Positions 1-8,461 of a DNA stretch of 44,406 nucleotides are shown piece after piece. Within the stretch, counting starts at the first letter, position 1; each line of letters opens with the position of its first letter. The notes under the pieces were generated by a model, which did no database searches, was not told the origin of the DNA, and saw only the letters and a list, made by a program, of their open reading frames with translations. The translations under genes and the position numbers were made by a program. The DNA is from Comamonadaceae bacterium (lineage in GTDB: Bacteria; Pseudomonadota; Gammaproteobacteria; Burkholderiales; Burkholderiaceae_C): the NCBI GenBank assembly GCA_947373605.1, contig CANBYM010000012.1:1-44406 (forward strand), written 5' to 3'.

Positions 1-90
1 TTGTTCATAGTGGGTACGTGACCACAATTGCATGAGTAAGTAAATGTCCCAGGTCGTTTTCAGTTTTGGGCTAAAAAAGGGGTGTGCCGG

Positions 91-741
91 ATGAGCGCTT
101 CCAACGATTGGTTGTGGTGGATGCTGGGCGGCATTGCCAGCGTAGGAGCGTTGGTATGTGGGATGCTCCAGTATCTTAAATGGCTGGAGAGATCGCAGGT
201 TTTTCAGTTGCCAACTGGGCTCATTTTTATCGCCCACGGGTTTCAAGTGGAAACCAACCGGACTCGCAAACAGATATTGGTGCGGACCGATTTGGGGCGC
301 TATACCCAGGCCCCAATGGAAAGCATGGGTGGACAGGAAAAAACAGGTCCGCTGCAGGTCACTCTATCGGTACTGGGCCTTCGCATGAACGTCTCGCCCG
401 TTATGCGAGATGTCGGTAAGCCCTCCGGTTCAGCCCAAGGTGCAGCGACCCAAGTGGCCACTGCGCAATGCACTATTACCTTTGACAATATTGAAGAGAA
501 GACCACGGTGATAATCCTCAATGTGCCCGCCAAAGCGGGTCTAACATTTGAAGAGTTTGCCCGCCAGATTACAGTCTGGATTGACAAATTGGAAGAACGC
601 CGCGCAAAAGACGAGGCCGCTTCGGCCAACCTCAAAGAGGAGACTGACGAGCAAGGAAAAACAGTATCAGGCGATGCTGAAGGCACGACGTCCAACGAGC
701 TTGAGGTTAGCGAAATTACATCCGGGGCTCAGCGCCCTTAG
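91..741 (+). CDS. Membrane-anchored protein of unknown function
   Basis: I do not recognise this 216-residue protein. The ATG at 91 is preferred to the in-frame GTG at 82 because an AAGGGG ribosome-binding site (77-82) sits 8 bases before it. Residues about 6-26 form one hydrophobic segment (WLWWMLGGIASVGALVCGML), suggesting an N-terminal membrane anchor with the rest outside it. The middle (about 35-165) looks like a folded beta-rich region; the tail after about 170 is highly charged and rich in Glu, Lys, Thr and Ser, so probably disordered. There are no cysteine clusters, nucleotide-binding loops or catalytic motifs that I can see. It stands alone: no gene is adjacent on either side within this window, and 600 bases of apparently non-coding DNA follow. 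Confidence 0.6.
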   Translation: MSASNDWLWWMLGGIASVGALVCGMLQYLKWLERSQVFQLPTGLIFIAHGFQVETNRTRKQILVRTDLGRYTQAPMESMGGQEKTGPLQVTLSVLGLRMNVSPVMRDVGKPSGSAQGAATQVATAQCTITFDNIEEKTTVIILNVPAKAGLTFEEFARQITVWIDKLEERRAKDEAASANLKEETDEQGKTVSGDAEGTTSNELEVSEITSGAQRP

Positions 742-1357
742 AAAAGTCGCAAAATGAGTCCAAGTAACATAGTTCAAAGCGAAAAAAGCTTTCAGCACTG
801 GCGTACAACATAAGCACCGCTCCTTCGCCTGACCATCATTTGGCTGTGAAGGTCACGCACGCCATATCCGTTTGAGCAAAGTTGTGTCCAGTTAGCGGGT
901 GAACTCCCCAAATATGGCATTCCTTGCAATAAAGGCTATCTGTCGGTCCGATTGTTCAAGGTATCACTTGGCGGCGATTGCGGCGCATGCCCAGGAAAAA
1001 GTAGAAACCGGATACCCTGGATCCAATTGGATTTGAATACGGAAATCACAAAGCCATAGGTCACCAATCGGTGGTTTCTCAGTAAAACAACGATCTAATT
1101 CCGCAGTTTGAGTAACAATTTTAGAGTTCGCATCGGTGAATGGTCGATTTAAAATGGTGAATCCAATTAACTGGAACTGGTCGGGGGGCGGTGCTCACTC
1201 TGAGGCCTTGTTGACTTTCAATTCAGTCGCTGGATTAGCTGCAATTCGCGAGGTGGCGAAATGCTTGGGTGGATTTCACGGCGGCCTGCAAGTTTATTCA
1301 CGGCGCACAGCACGCGATTGCCGTAAAGTCACTCGAATCCAAAGACGGAGTTCTGTG
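742..1357. other. Gene-free stretch before the FAD oxidase
   Basis: About 615 bases with no convincing gene on either strand. The reading frame of the FAD oxidase stays open upstream to 1136, but the extra 74 codons do not resemble GlcD, and a better start with a ribosome-binding site lies at 1358. The stretch looks more AT-rich and less coding-like than its surroundings. I see no terminator with a T-run and no tandem repeat. It may hold the promoter of the FAD oxidase and remnants of a lost gene. Confidence 0.4.
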
Positions 1358-2860
1358 ATGAATGCCCCCACCTCCCCTGACACCAACGCACTGCTGGAGC
1401 GCGCCGAACTGCAAGCCCGTATCGTCAGCCAGTTGGCGGCTCACCTGCCGACCCATGCCTTGCTGTACCAGAACGAGGACACCACGCCCTACGAGTGCGA
1501 CGGCCTGACCGCCTATCGGCAGCGGCCGCTAGTCGTAGCACTTCCAGAAACAGAAGCGCAAGTGGCTGCAGTGCTCAAGACCTGCCACGCTTTGAATGTG
1601 CCGGTGGTGGCACGCGGCGCGGGTACGGGCCTGTCGGGTGGTGCCATGCCGCATGCGATGGGCGTGACGCTGTCACTGGCCAAGTTCAACAAGATTCTGA
1701 AAATTGACAAACGCAGCCGAACAGCCGTGGTGCAATGCGGCGTGCGCAATCTGGCCATCAGCGAAGCGTCAGCGCCGTACGGCATGTATTACGCGCCGGA
1801 CCCGAGCAGCCAAATTGCCTGCACCATCGGCGGCAACGTGGCGGAAAACTCCGGCGGCGTGCATTGCCTGAAATACGGCCTGACCTTGCACAACATCCAA
1901 AAAGTACGCGGTTTCACCATCGAAGGCGAGGACATCGAATTCGGCAGCGACGCGTTGGACGAACCCGGCTACGACCTGCTGAGTGTGGTGGTGGGCAGCG
2001 AAGGCATGCTGGCCGTGTCGACCGAAGTCACGGTCAAACTCATTCCCAAACCGCAGCTGGCCCGCTGCATCATGGCCAGCTTTGACGACATCCGCAAAGC
2101 GGGTGACGCCGTAGCGCAGGTGATCGCGGCGGGCATTATTCCTGCCGGGTTGGAAATGATGGACAAGCCCATGACGGTCGCCGTTGAAGACTTTGTGCAC
2201 GCCGGCTACGACCTCACGGCCGAGGCGATTCTGCTGTGCGAGAGCGACGGCACGCCGGAGGAGGTGGAAGAAGAAATCGGCCGCATGAGCGCGGTGCTGA
2301 CCGCCGCAGGTGCGACCCGGATTTCGGTGAGCAACTCCGAGGCCGAGCGCCTGCGTTTCTGGAGCGGGCGCAAAAACGCATTTCCTGCCTCAGGGCGCAT
2401 CAGCCCGGATTACATGTGCATGGACAGCACCATCCCGCGCAAACGCGTGGCCGACATTTTGCTGGCCATTGCGGAGATGGAAAAGAAATACCAGCTACGT
2501 TGCGCCAATGTATTTCACGCGGGCGACGGCAATCTGCACCCGCTGATTTTGTTTGATGCCAACGATCCCGATCAGTTGCACCGCTGCGAACTGTTCGGCG
2601 CCGACATTCTGGAAACCAGCGTGGCCATGGGCGGCACGGTGACAGGCGAGCATGGCGTGGGCGTGGAGAAACTCAACAGCATGTGTGTGCAATTTTCTCC
2701 TGAGGAGAACGCACAGATGTTTGCACTCAAAGCGGCGTTTGACACGCAAGGCTTACTAAACCCCGGCAAGGTTATTCCGACGCTGCACCGCTGTGCGGAG
2801 TACGGCAAGGAGCTGGTGCGGGCGGGGAAGGTGAAGCATCCGGATTTGCCGCGGTTTTAA
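1358..2860 (+). CDS. glcD: FAD-linked oxidase, glycolate oxidase subunit GlcD-like
   Basis: A 500-residue flavoprotein of the VAO/PCMH fold, the size of E. coli GlcD. The start at 1358 (MNAPTSPDTNALLER) is chosen because ACGGAG lies 7 bases upstream; the longer open frame has no family likeness. The N-terminal FAD-binding domain shows the diphosphate-binding GAGTGLSGG and the CTIGGNVAENSGGVHCLKYG segment typical of GlcD/D-lactate dehydrogenase flavoproteins. The C-terminal FAD-oxidase domain includes HAGDGNLHPLILFD and TVTGEHGVGVEK near the end. Expected role: oxidation of a 2-hydroxy acid such as glycolate or D-lactate, with electrons passed to partner subunits. The usual partners GlcE and GlcF are absent downstream, where a transposon relic begins, so it either works alone, has partners elsewhere, or has lost them. 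Substrate cannot be told from sequence. Confidence 0.85.
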   Translation: MNAPTSPDTNALLERAELQARIVSQLAAHLPTHALLYQNEDTTPYECDGLTAYRQRPLVVALPETEAQVAAVLKTCHALNVPVVARGAGTGLSGGAMPHAMGVTLSLAKFNKILKIDKRSRTAVVQCGVRNLAISEASAPYGMYYAPDPSSQIACTIGGNVAENSGGVHCLKYGLTLHNIQKVRGFTIEGEDIEFGSDALDEPGYDLLSVVVGSEGMLAVSTEVTVKLIPKPQLARCIMASFDDIRKAGDAVAQVIAAGIIPAGLEMMDKPMTVAVEDFVHAGYDLTAEAILLCESDGTPEEVEEEIGRMSAVLTAAGATRISVSNSEAERLRFWSGRKNAFPASGRISPDYMCMDSTIPRKRVADILLAIAEMEKKYQLRCANVFHAGDGNLHPLILFDANDPDQLHRCELFGADILETSVAMGGTVTGEHGVGVEKLNSMCVQFSPEENAQMFALKAAFDTQGLLNPGKVIPTLHRCAEYGKELVRAGKVKHPDLPRF

Positions 2861-2898
2861 CTGAACTGGGTTTTAACTCCCCCATCCCCCCGCCCTTT

Positions 2899-2919
2899 GC
2901 CCCCGCTTGGGCAGGGGGC
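2899..2919 (+). terminator. GC-rich hairpin downstream of the FAD oxidase
   Basis: GCCCCC (2899-2904) pairs with GGGGGC (2914-2919) around a 9-base loop, 38 bases after the FAD oxidase stop. Only TTT follows three bases later, so termination is possible but weak. It could instead belong to the end of the transposon relic that follows. Confidence 0.3.
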
Positions 2920-3092
2920 GCCTTTAACAGCCGATTTGGTTTTTTTGTCTTCGGCTACGCGTTCAATGAAGTGATCATGTGCATCCTTCCTCACGGGAGA
3001 GCTGTGCGCAGCATAGGCTTTAGCTGATTCGGTTGACTGGGGTTTGTGATTGCAAATTCGTCGGAGCGCCGAAAGTTGGAACGAAAGATGCC

Positions 3093-3769
3093 ATTGCGTT
3101 CTACCAGCGATTGCGGTGCAAACCTTCTTCGCACGCAAATCACACCACTGGCACGGTGATAGACCGCAAGTTTTTTAACTGCGGCAGGCACAACGACCAG
3201 CGCGACAGGTTGCGGGGAGTGATTGCGCAAAAGAGAGTCAGACCACAGGTCCATCAGACTCAAAAGTTGATAAAGGACTTTGCGCAGCACTGCACCGCCG
3301 TATCGCAGGCCTGAGCAAAGACGCCGCAAGGCGGCTTGCATCAGGGATTGCTGCCTTCGCAATGGAGCACGGTGCGAAGGTGATCATGATCATGATCATG
3401 ATCGTGATCGTGATCGAGGACCTTAAGGGCTGGAAGCCCAAGGGTCCGAATCGCAACCAAAGGAAGCGGTTTCACCGCTTAAGGCACCGCATGCTGGTCG
3501 AGTGCTTAAAGCTCAAGGCCGCAGAGCTTGGGATGCGTGTACTGGAAGTCTATGTCCGAGGCACCCGCCGATGGGCAGATAACGGAAGTGGCAAAGTTGC
3601 GCGTTCTAAAGAGAATGCACAACTCGCTACGTTTGCGAGCGGCAAACAGTACAACGCGGACCTTAATGGTGCATTGAACATTGCAGGCGGGATTGCAATG
3701 TTGCTTGGAATTAAAGTGGAGACCGGCAAAAGTTCCGGCTCCATAGCGGGAATGCCACAGGTGCTCTAA
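3093..3769 (+). pseudogene. Decayed TnpB (IS200/IS605 OrfB) C-terminal relic
   Basis: The last part is clearly TnpB: a helix ending in HGAKV, a hydrophobic strand leading to EDLKGWKPKG (RuvC-II glutamate), then DNGSGKVARSKENAQLATF and GKQYNADLNGALNIAG, whose Asp (codon 3659-3661) matches the RuvC-III aspartate. This is the cysteine-poor TnpB type. Upstream the similarity moves between frames: a possible RuvC-I remnant SDCGAN (from 3106), then GTVIDRKFFNCGRHNDQRDR in a second frame, then HRRIAGLSKDAARRLASG in the frame of the 3' part (from about 3293). At least two frameshifts and loss of the N-terminus make a working nuclease unlikely. No TnpA is nearby. A hexamer expansion disturbs the strand before the RuvC-II Glu. 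TnpB is an RNA-guided nuclease in IS200/IS605 elements; this copy looks like residue of an old insertion between the FAD oxidase and the aminotransferase. Confidence 0.8.
3381..3416 (+). repeat. Six tandem TGATC[A/G] hexamers inside the TnpB relic
   Basis: Three copies of TGATCA (3381-3398) are followed directly by three of TGATCG (3399-3416). Being a multiple of three, the tract keeps the frame and encodes alternating Ile-Met then Ile-Val pairs, giving KVIMIMIMIVIVIEDLKGW where family members usually have only a few hydrophobic residues before the EDL. It looks like slippage expansion of an original VIVI-coding hexamer. Each copy carries a GATC site. Confidence 0.95.
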
Positions 3770-3795
3770 GACGTATGGAAACACCATCGTACGTC
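3770..3795 (+). repeat. Hairpin just after the TnpB relic
   Basis: GACGTA (3770-3775) pairs with TACGTC (3790-3795); inside it TGG (3776-3778) can pair with CCA (3784-3786). It starts on the base after the TnpB stop codon. IS200/IS605 elements carry subterminal hairpins near their right end and a guide-RNA scaffold that overlaps the 3' end of tnpB, so this may be a remnant of either. No T-run follows, which argues against a simple terminator. Confidence 0.45.
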
Positions 3796-3951
3796 TCATG
3801 AGTGCGCTAACCAGGCAGCTCGTCTGGCGGGTGTCTGCGTATGAAGCTCAACCTTCAATCAGATGCCCCGGCTACAGTTGCAATGCAACTTAGTCTTGGG
3901 AGTATTCACTTAGGTACAAAATGCCCCATTCATTCCAAAGCCGAACAAGCC

Positions 3952-5151
3952 ATGCGCAAAACCATCCTCAATCTCGAAGAATCCAAAATTCGTGAAGTCG
4001 CCAACGCCGGTATTGGGCGCAGTGACGTGCTGGCCTTCTGGTTTGGCGAGAGTGACGAAGTCACGCCCGATTTCATCCGCCAGGCTGCAATTGATTCGCT
4101 CAACAAGGGCGAAACTTTTTATGCGCACAACCTGGGACTGCCGGAATTGCGCGATGCTATCGCCACTGAGATGTCACACAAGCACCCGAGCCACAACAGC
4201 GGCGCATCACCCTCCGTCAGTATGGACCGTATCGCAGTCACCGCAGGCGGCGTAAATGCGCTCATGCTCGCAGTGCAGGCCTTGGTGGACGCTGGCGATG
4301 AGGTGGTGGCGGTGACACCGGTGTGGCCCAATCTGACGGCACAGGCTGTGATCATGGGCGGAAAATTGCATACGGTACCGCTGGTACCGCTTGACGGTGC
4401 ATGGACGCTGAACATGGACACACTGCTGGCCGCCATCACGTCCACGACCAAACTGCTGATCGTCAACGCTCCCAACAACCCCACCGGCTGGACATTGACC
4501 ACGGATGAGCAGCGCGCAATCCTTTCGCATTGCCGGCGCACCGGCACCTGGATATTGGCCGATGAGGTGTATGAGAACCTGTACTACGAGACAGCATCCG
4601 ACGGCCACTCCGCGATGGCCGCGCCCAGCTTTCTGGACATTTCCGGGGCCGCCGACCGGCTGGTGGTCGTGCACAGTTTTTCCAAGAGCTACCTCATGAC
4701 CGGTTGGCGCATGGGCTGGATGGTGATGCCGCCCGATATGACCGCACCCATGGGCAAGCTGATCGAATTCAACACCTCGTGCGCGAGCGTGTTTGTGCAG
4801 CGCGCAGGCATTGTGGCTTTGCAGCGTGCGAATGAAGTCACACCGCGCGTGGTGCAGCACCTCAAGTCCTGCCGCGATGCATTGATCCCGGCCTTGCAAG
4901 CCATTGAAGGTCTCTTAGTCGCCACGCCCAAAGGCGGAATGTATGCCTTCTTTCAGTTGCCGCAGCGCCTGGGTATTTCCACGGATTCGCTGGTAGTAGC
5001 CAAGCAACTGGTTACTGAAGCGGGATTGGGGCTTGCGCCGGGCAATGCGTTTGCACCGGAGGCCAATGGTTGGTTGCGCTGGTGTTTTGCGTCCAGGGAC
5101 ATTGCGCGTTTGCACGAAGGCGTTGCGCGCCTTCAACGCTGGCTGCGGTAG
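3952..5151 (+). CDS. Class I/II PLP-dependent aminotransferase
   Basis: A 399-residue fold-type I aminotransferase. Key signatures: NAPNNPTGW (substrate/PLP pocket), ADEVYENLYY (the Asp that pairs with the pyridine nitrogen), and SFSKSYLMTGWRMGW, whose Lys (codon 4684-4686, residue 245) should form the PLP Schiff base. FYAHNLGLPELRDAI near the N-terminus is the usual first-domain motif. The frame is open to 3841, but the 37 codons before 3952 lie in the flank of the TnpB relic and look unlike the family, whereas MRKTILNLEESKIREVANAG is a natural beginning. No good ribosome-binding site is visible before 3952, so the native leader may have been replaced by the transposon. Likely a general aspartate/methionine/aromatic-type aminotransferase; substrate not determinable. 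Confidence 0.85.
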   Translation: MRKTILNLEESKIREVANAGIGRSDVLAFWFGESDEVTPDFIRQAAIDSLNKGETFYAHNLGLPELRDAIATEMSHKHPSHNSGASPSVSMDRIAVTAGGVNALMLAVQALVDAGDEVVAVTPVWPNLTAQAVIMGGKLHTVPLVPLDGAWTLNMDTLLAAITSTTKLLIVNAPNNPTGWTLTTDEQRAILSHCRRTGTWILADEVYENLYYETASDGHSAMAAPSFLDISGAADRLVVVHSFSKSYLMTGWRMGWMVMPPDMTAPMGKLIEFNTSCASVFVQRAGIVALQRANEVTPRVVQHLKSCRDALIPALQAIEGLLVATPKGGMYAFFQLPQRLGISTDSLVVAKQLVTEAGLGLAPGNAFAPEANGWLRWCFASRDIARLHEGVARLQRWLR

Positions 5152-5219
5152 CGAATCAACAAATTTGCTAGAAGTGGTTAGACTCCACTCCAACCTAACT
5201 TAGGGGAACGGCGAAATAC

Positions 5220-6500
5220 ATGTGGAAAAAACTGGACACACCGGTACCGATTGAACCGTCACAGGTAGTTATCGGGCTGTACGTTTGGTTGGACCTGACC
5301 TGGGACGAACATCCTTTTTTCTCCAGCCGTTTTCTGGTCAAAACAAACAAAGACGTTTCCATCCTGCGCTCGCTGGACATTGCCGGCAAACTCTACTACC
5401 ACCCGCAGCAAAGTACGGCCGAACCCGGTGCGCCCGTGGTGAAGTCCACCGTCCCGGACGAAGTGGCGGCCGAATTGGCCCAGAAAGAAGCGCTGGCGCA
5501 GGAAATGCGCGCGCTGGAAAAGGCCAAAAAGGACAAGCAACGCGCGCAGCGTGAAGCCGCCCAGCGCGCCGATCAGGCCTGGGGCAATGCCGCCCGTGCC
5601 ACCAAGCAGGCCTTGAACGACATGCCGCGCTCACCCAAGCAGGCAGGAAAACAGCTGGTGGATTTGTCCATGGAAACGGCGTCCATCGTTTCCAAAGGCC
5701 AGGAAGTTTTGCTGCACTTGCTCGGTGACAAAAAAGAGCAGGGCCCGCAGTTTCATGCGCTCAACACTATGACCCTGAGCATGCTGGTCGGAAAAAAAGC
5801 GGGGCTGAACGAGCGCGCATTGTCCGACCTGGCCATGGCTGCGCTGGCACATGATTCGGGCGAATCGCAGATTCCAGCGCAGATTTTGAAGTCTCCACAG
5901 CGCAAAAAGCATGAGGAAGATTTCTTCCGCCAGCATGTGGACTTCAGCCTGAAGTTCGCCACGGAGTCCGGTGCATTTAGCAAAGAGGCTTTGGACATCA
6001 TTGCTTGCCACCACGAGTGCGTAGACGGATCCGGCTGGCCCAAAGCCCGCAAAGACAGTAGCACGGGTGCCCGCATTCTGGCCATGGTCGACCGTTACGA
6101 CACCCTGTGTTCTCCGGATGTAACGGGGCGCGACCCTCTCATGCCTGCAGAAGCGCTGGCTACCATGTTCCGCAATGAATCCGCCAAGTTCGATACGTCA
6201 CTATTGAGCATGCTGATCAAACTGCTGGGCGTGTATCCGCCAGGCACGGTGGTGCAACTCAACGACGGCTCATTAGCGTTGGTGATTGCGCCCGGACCGA
6301 CCAGCCTGAAGCCCGCGGTGTTGCTCTACAGCCCCGAGCTGTCCAAAGAGGACGCCCCCACCATCGAGCTGTCCAACGAGCCGGACCTGAAGATCGCCGA
6401 AGCGATCCGCCCGTCTACGCTGCCGCACGACGTGTTCAAGTGGCTCAACCCGCAGCAACGCCTGTCGTACTTCTTCTCGGTGGAAGACAGCCGGAAATAA
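5220..6500 (+). CDS. DUF3391-HD-GYP-like protein with degenerate motifs
   Basis: A 426-residue protein. Residues about 12-65 resemble the DUF3391 domain that often precedes HD-GYP domains. Residues about 80-125 are an Ala/Glu/Lys/Arg-rich helix, probably coiled coil. An HD-GYP-like domain follows: HD at 211-212, H239, HHE at 264-266, DGSGWP at 269-274 and DRYD at 291-294. HD-GYP enzymes hydrolyse cyclic di-GMP. Here the core metal ligands are kept, but the conserved HDxGK is HDSGE, GYP is GWP, and the usual RPYR segment after the last Asp is replaced. It may be a diverged phosphodiesterase or a c-di-GMP receptor without activity. Start ATG 5220 follows an AGGGGAA stretch. No signal peptide, so cytoplasmic. 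Confidence 0.8.
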   Translation: MWKKLDTPVPIEPSQVVIGLYVWLDLTWDEHPFFSSRFLVKTNKDVSILRSLDIAGKLYYHPQQSTAEPGAPVVKSTVPDEVAAELAQKEALAQEMRALEKAKKDKQRAQREAAQRADQAWGNAARATKQALNDMPRSPKQAGKQLVDLSMETASIVSKGQEVLLHLLGDKKEQGPQFHALNTMTLSMLVGKKAGLNERALSDLAMAALAHDSGESQIPAQILKSPQRKKHEEDFFRQHVDFSLKFATESGAFSKEALDIIACHHECVDGSGWPKARKDSSTGARILAMVDRYDTLCSPDVTGRDPLMPAEALATMFRNESAKFDTSLLSMLIKLLGVYPPGTVVQLNDGSLALVIAPGPTSLKPAVLLYSPELSKEDAPTIELSNEPDLKIAEAIRPSTLPHDVFKWLNPQQRLSYFFSVEDSRK

Positions 6501-6706
6501 TTGCGCGTCTGGCAATGCCGGACGTTTTTGGCTGCGCACATCCGGGTCGACGCGCCCGCTGGATGGCCCTTGGACCGTGGGACCGATTGCACCGCCTATT
6601 AAATAAGCAATTCGTTTCGCCAAATCTTTCTCACTTTTATCAATTATTCAATGGCAAACGTCCGTTGGCAGGAGCACAGCTTTGTGTCTTTGGTAACAAT
6701 TGGACA

Positions 6707-6736
6707 CTTTCTTAAGAAGTCTTAAGAAAGTTTTTT
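6707..6736 (+). terminator. Perfect 10-bp inverted repeat plus T6: terminator or operator
   Basis: CTTTCTTAAG (6707-6716) and CTTAAGAAAG (6721-6730) form a perfect stem with a 4-base loop, followed by six T (6731-6736). This has the layout of an intrinsic terminator, though the stem is AT-rich and lies 206 bases after the HD-GYP stop. It also lies 40 bases before the multicopper oxidase start, next to a TTGGAC-like -35, so it could be an operator for that cluster. Both readings are open. Confidence 0.55.
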
Positions 6737-6775
6737 GATCGCTATTTCGCATCAAACGTCGTTGTCCTTCAAACC

Positions 6776-8452
6776 ATGTCTAAATTTATCTCTTGCGTTA
6801 CGTTGTTCGTCGGCGTTTTGCTGACGCTGCCATCTTTTGCCGCTGCTGTGCCCGGTAAAGGCACGATTGCCCAAGGTGCAAAAACCTTGGTTCCGGCAGA
6901 CCCAAGCCCATGTTTAATGATGACACCCGGCAGCAAAGTGTTGCAGCCCAAAGACCTTTATTCGGCCAGCGGAAAACTGGTCGTTAGCGCCAGTTATTAC
7001 ACGGGGCTGGATACCAACGGAGCAACCCAGTTTTGTTTCATCACGCCTGAGGGGTTCGTCAATCCCACAATGCACGTTAAACCAGGTGACCTATTCACTC
7101 TGAATCTGACCAATCGCGTTCCGCTGGGAACGGTGATGGAAACCGTTAAAACGGCATGTGGCGAATCCGTTGTGCTCGACTCGTCACTGAATTTGCATTT
7201 TCACGGGACACTGGTCTCGCCGGCATGTCAGGCGGACGATGTAGTCGACACCGTGATCAACTCCGGCGACACGTTTCAGTTCAATATTGCGATTCCGTCG
7301 GATGAGCCGCCGGGCATGTATTGGTACCACCCGCACCTGCATGGGCTTGCAGAAAATGCACTTCTGGGCGGCGGCTCCGGCGTATTCATTGTGGATGGTT
7401 TGGAAAACTTTCAAACTCAGGTGTCCGGCCTTCCGTCCCGGGTTTTGGTGATGCGCGACGCCAATACGGTCGGCGCAAGTCTGCCTCCCGGCTCGACGGA
7501 TCCCTATGGGAAAGTGGTTCCGACGTGGGATATCTCCTTGAATAACGTACCGCTTAATTACATCGCTGGCGTCGATATGGAGTCACCGGTTGTGGAGATG
7601 AAGGTCGGGCAGCCAGAGCTATGGCGCGTCGTCAACGCTGGGGCAGACTCCGTATTGGACTTCCAAATTATTTACGACGGAAAGCCTCAACCCCTGACGA
7701 TAGTGGCGTTGGACGGTGTGCCCACCAGTTCGCAAGACGGAACACGCATTGGCAAACCCATAGTTAAGTCCACCATACCAATGTTGCCAGGCAACCGTGC
7801 TGAATTTATTGTTACCCCACCTGGGCCCCATGTCGCCAAAGCAGTCATGCAAACGCTCACTATCGATACCGGCCCTGCGGGCGACAGTGACCCGAGTCGA
7901 ACGTTGGCGCAAATCGTGACGTCCCGCACAGGTACAGCGTTACCCCTCCTGCCGGTGGCAAAAGCCACATGGCCGCAGCGCTTTGAAGGCTTGGAGGTAG
8001 CGCCCGTCACGACGAAACGCAAACTGTATTTCTCAGAAGTTATTTCCAACCCCGCCGACCCATCGAGTCCAACCGACTTCTTCATCACTGTCGACGGTGC
8101 AAAACCGGTGAAATTTGCTATGGGTTTGGCACCAGCCATTGTGACGAATAACGGAGTCGTGGAAGAGTGGACGATAGAGAACCACTCACCCGAATTGCAC
8201 GCATTTCACATTCACCAAATTCATTTCAAGCTGGAGCAATTGAACGGCCAACCCGTCACCGCCAAAGACGCACAGTTCTACGACGATTACCCGATCCCCG
8301 GATGGACGGGCAGCGGGCCTTATCCCTCAATCAAGGTAAAAATGGATTTTCGCTCCCCCACCATCGTTGGCGACTTTGTATACCACTGTCACATTTTGGG
8401 TCACGAAGACAACGGCATGATGGCGGTGATTCGTGTGTTGCCTCACAACTGA
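6776..8452 (+). CDS. Periplasmic multicopper oxidase
   Basis: A 558-residue secreted multicopper oxidase. Residues 1-24 form a Sec signal peptide (hydrophobic core VTLFVGVLLTLPSFAAA). All four copper motifs are present: HFHG at 141-144, HPHLHG at 185-190, HAFHIHQIH around 478-486, and HCHILGHEDNGM at 537-548, which supplies the type 1 Cys538 and the probable axial Met548. These define a type 1 copper plus a trinuclear centre that reduces oxygen to water while oxidising an unknown electron donor. An inserted CGE...CQADD region between the first two motifs may add a disulfide. It leads a three-gene cluster with an SCO-like protein and a cytochrome c, which suggests a periplasmic electron-transfer or copper/metal-oxidation role. 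It is not obviously CueO: no Met-rich segment is visible. Confidence 0.9.
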   Translation: MSKFISCVTLFVGVLLTLPSFAAAVPGKGTIAQGAKTLVPADPSPCLMMTPGSKVLQPKDLYSASGKLVVSASYYTGLDTNGATQFCFITPEGFVNPTMHVKPGDLFTLNLTNRVPLGTVMETVKTACGESVVLDSSLNLHFHGTLVSPACQADDVVDTVINSGDTFQFNIAIPSDEPPGMYWYHPHLHGLAENALLGGGSGVFIVDGLENFQTQVSGLPSRVLVMRDANTVGASLPPGSTDPYGKVVPTWDISLNNVPLNYIAGVDMESPVVEMKVGQPELWRVVNAGADSVLDFQIIYDGKPQPLTIVALDGVPTSSQDGTRIGKPIVKSTIPMLPGNRAEFIVTPPGPHVAKAVMQTLTIDTGPAGDSDPSRTLAQIVTSRTGTALPLLPVAKATWPQRFEGLEVAPVTTKRKLYFSEVISNPADPSSPTDFFITVDGAKPVKFAMGLAPAIVTNNGVVEEWTIENHSPELHAFHIHQIHFKLEQLNGQPVTAKDAQFYDDYPIPGWTGSGPYPSIKVKMDFRSPTIVGDFVYHCHILGHEDNGMMAVIRVLPHN

Positions 8453-8461
8453 AGCCAAAAC

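Noticed and set aside
1136-1357. N-terminal extension of the FAD oxidase
   Set aside because: No likeness to GlcD proteins and a better start with a ribosome-binding site at 1358.
3381-3416. CRISPR-like array
   Set aside because: The hexamers are contiguous with no spacers; it is a microsatellite inside a coding relic.
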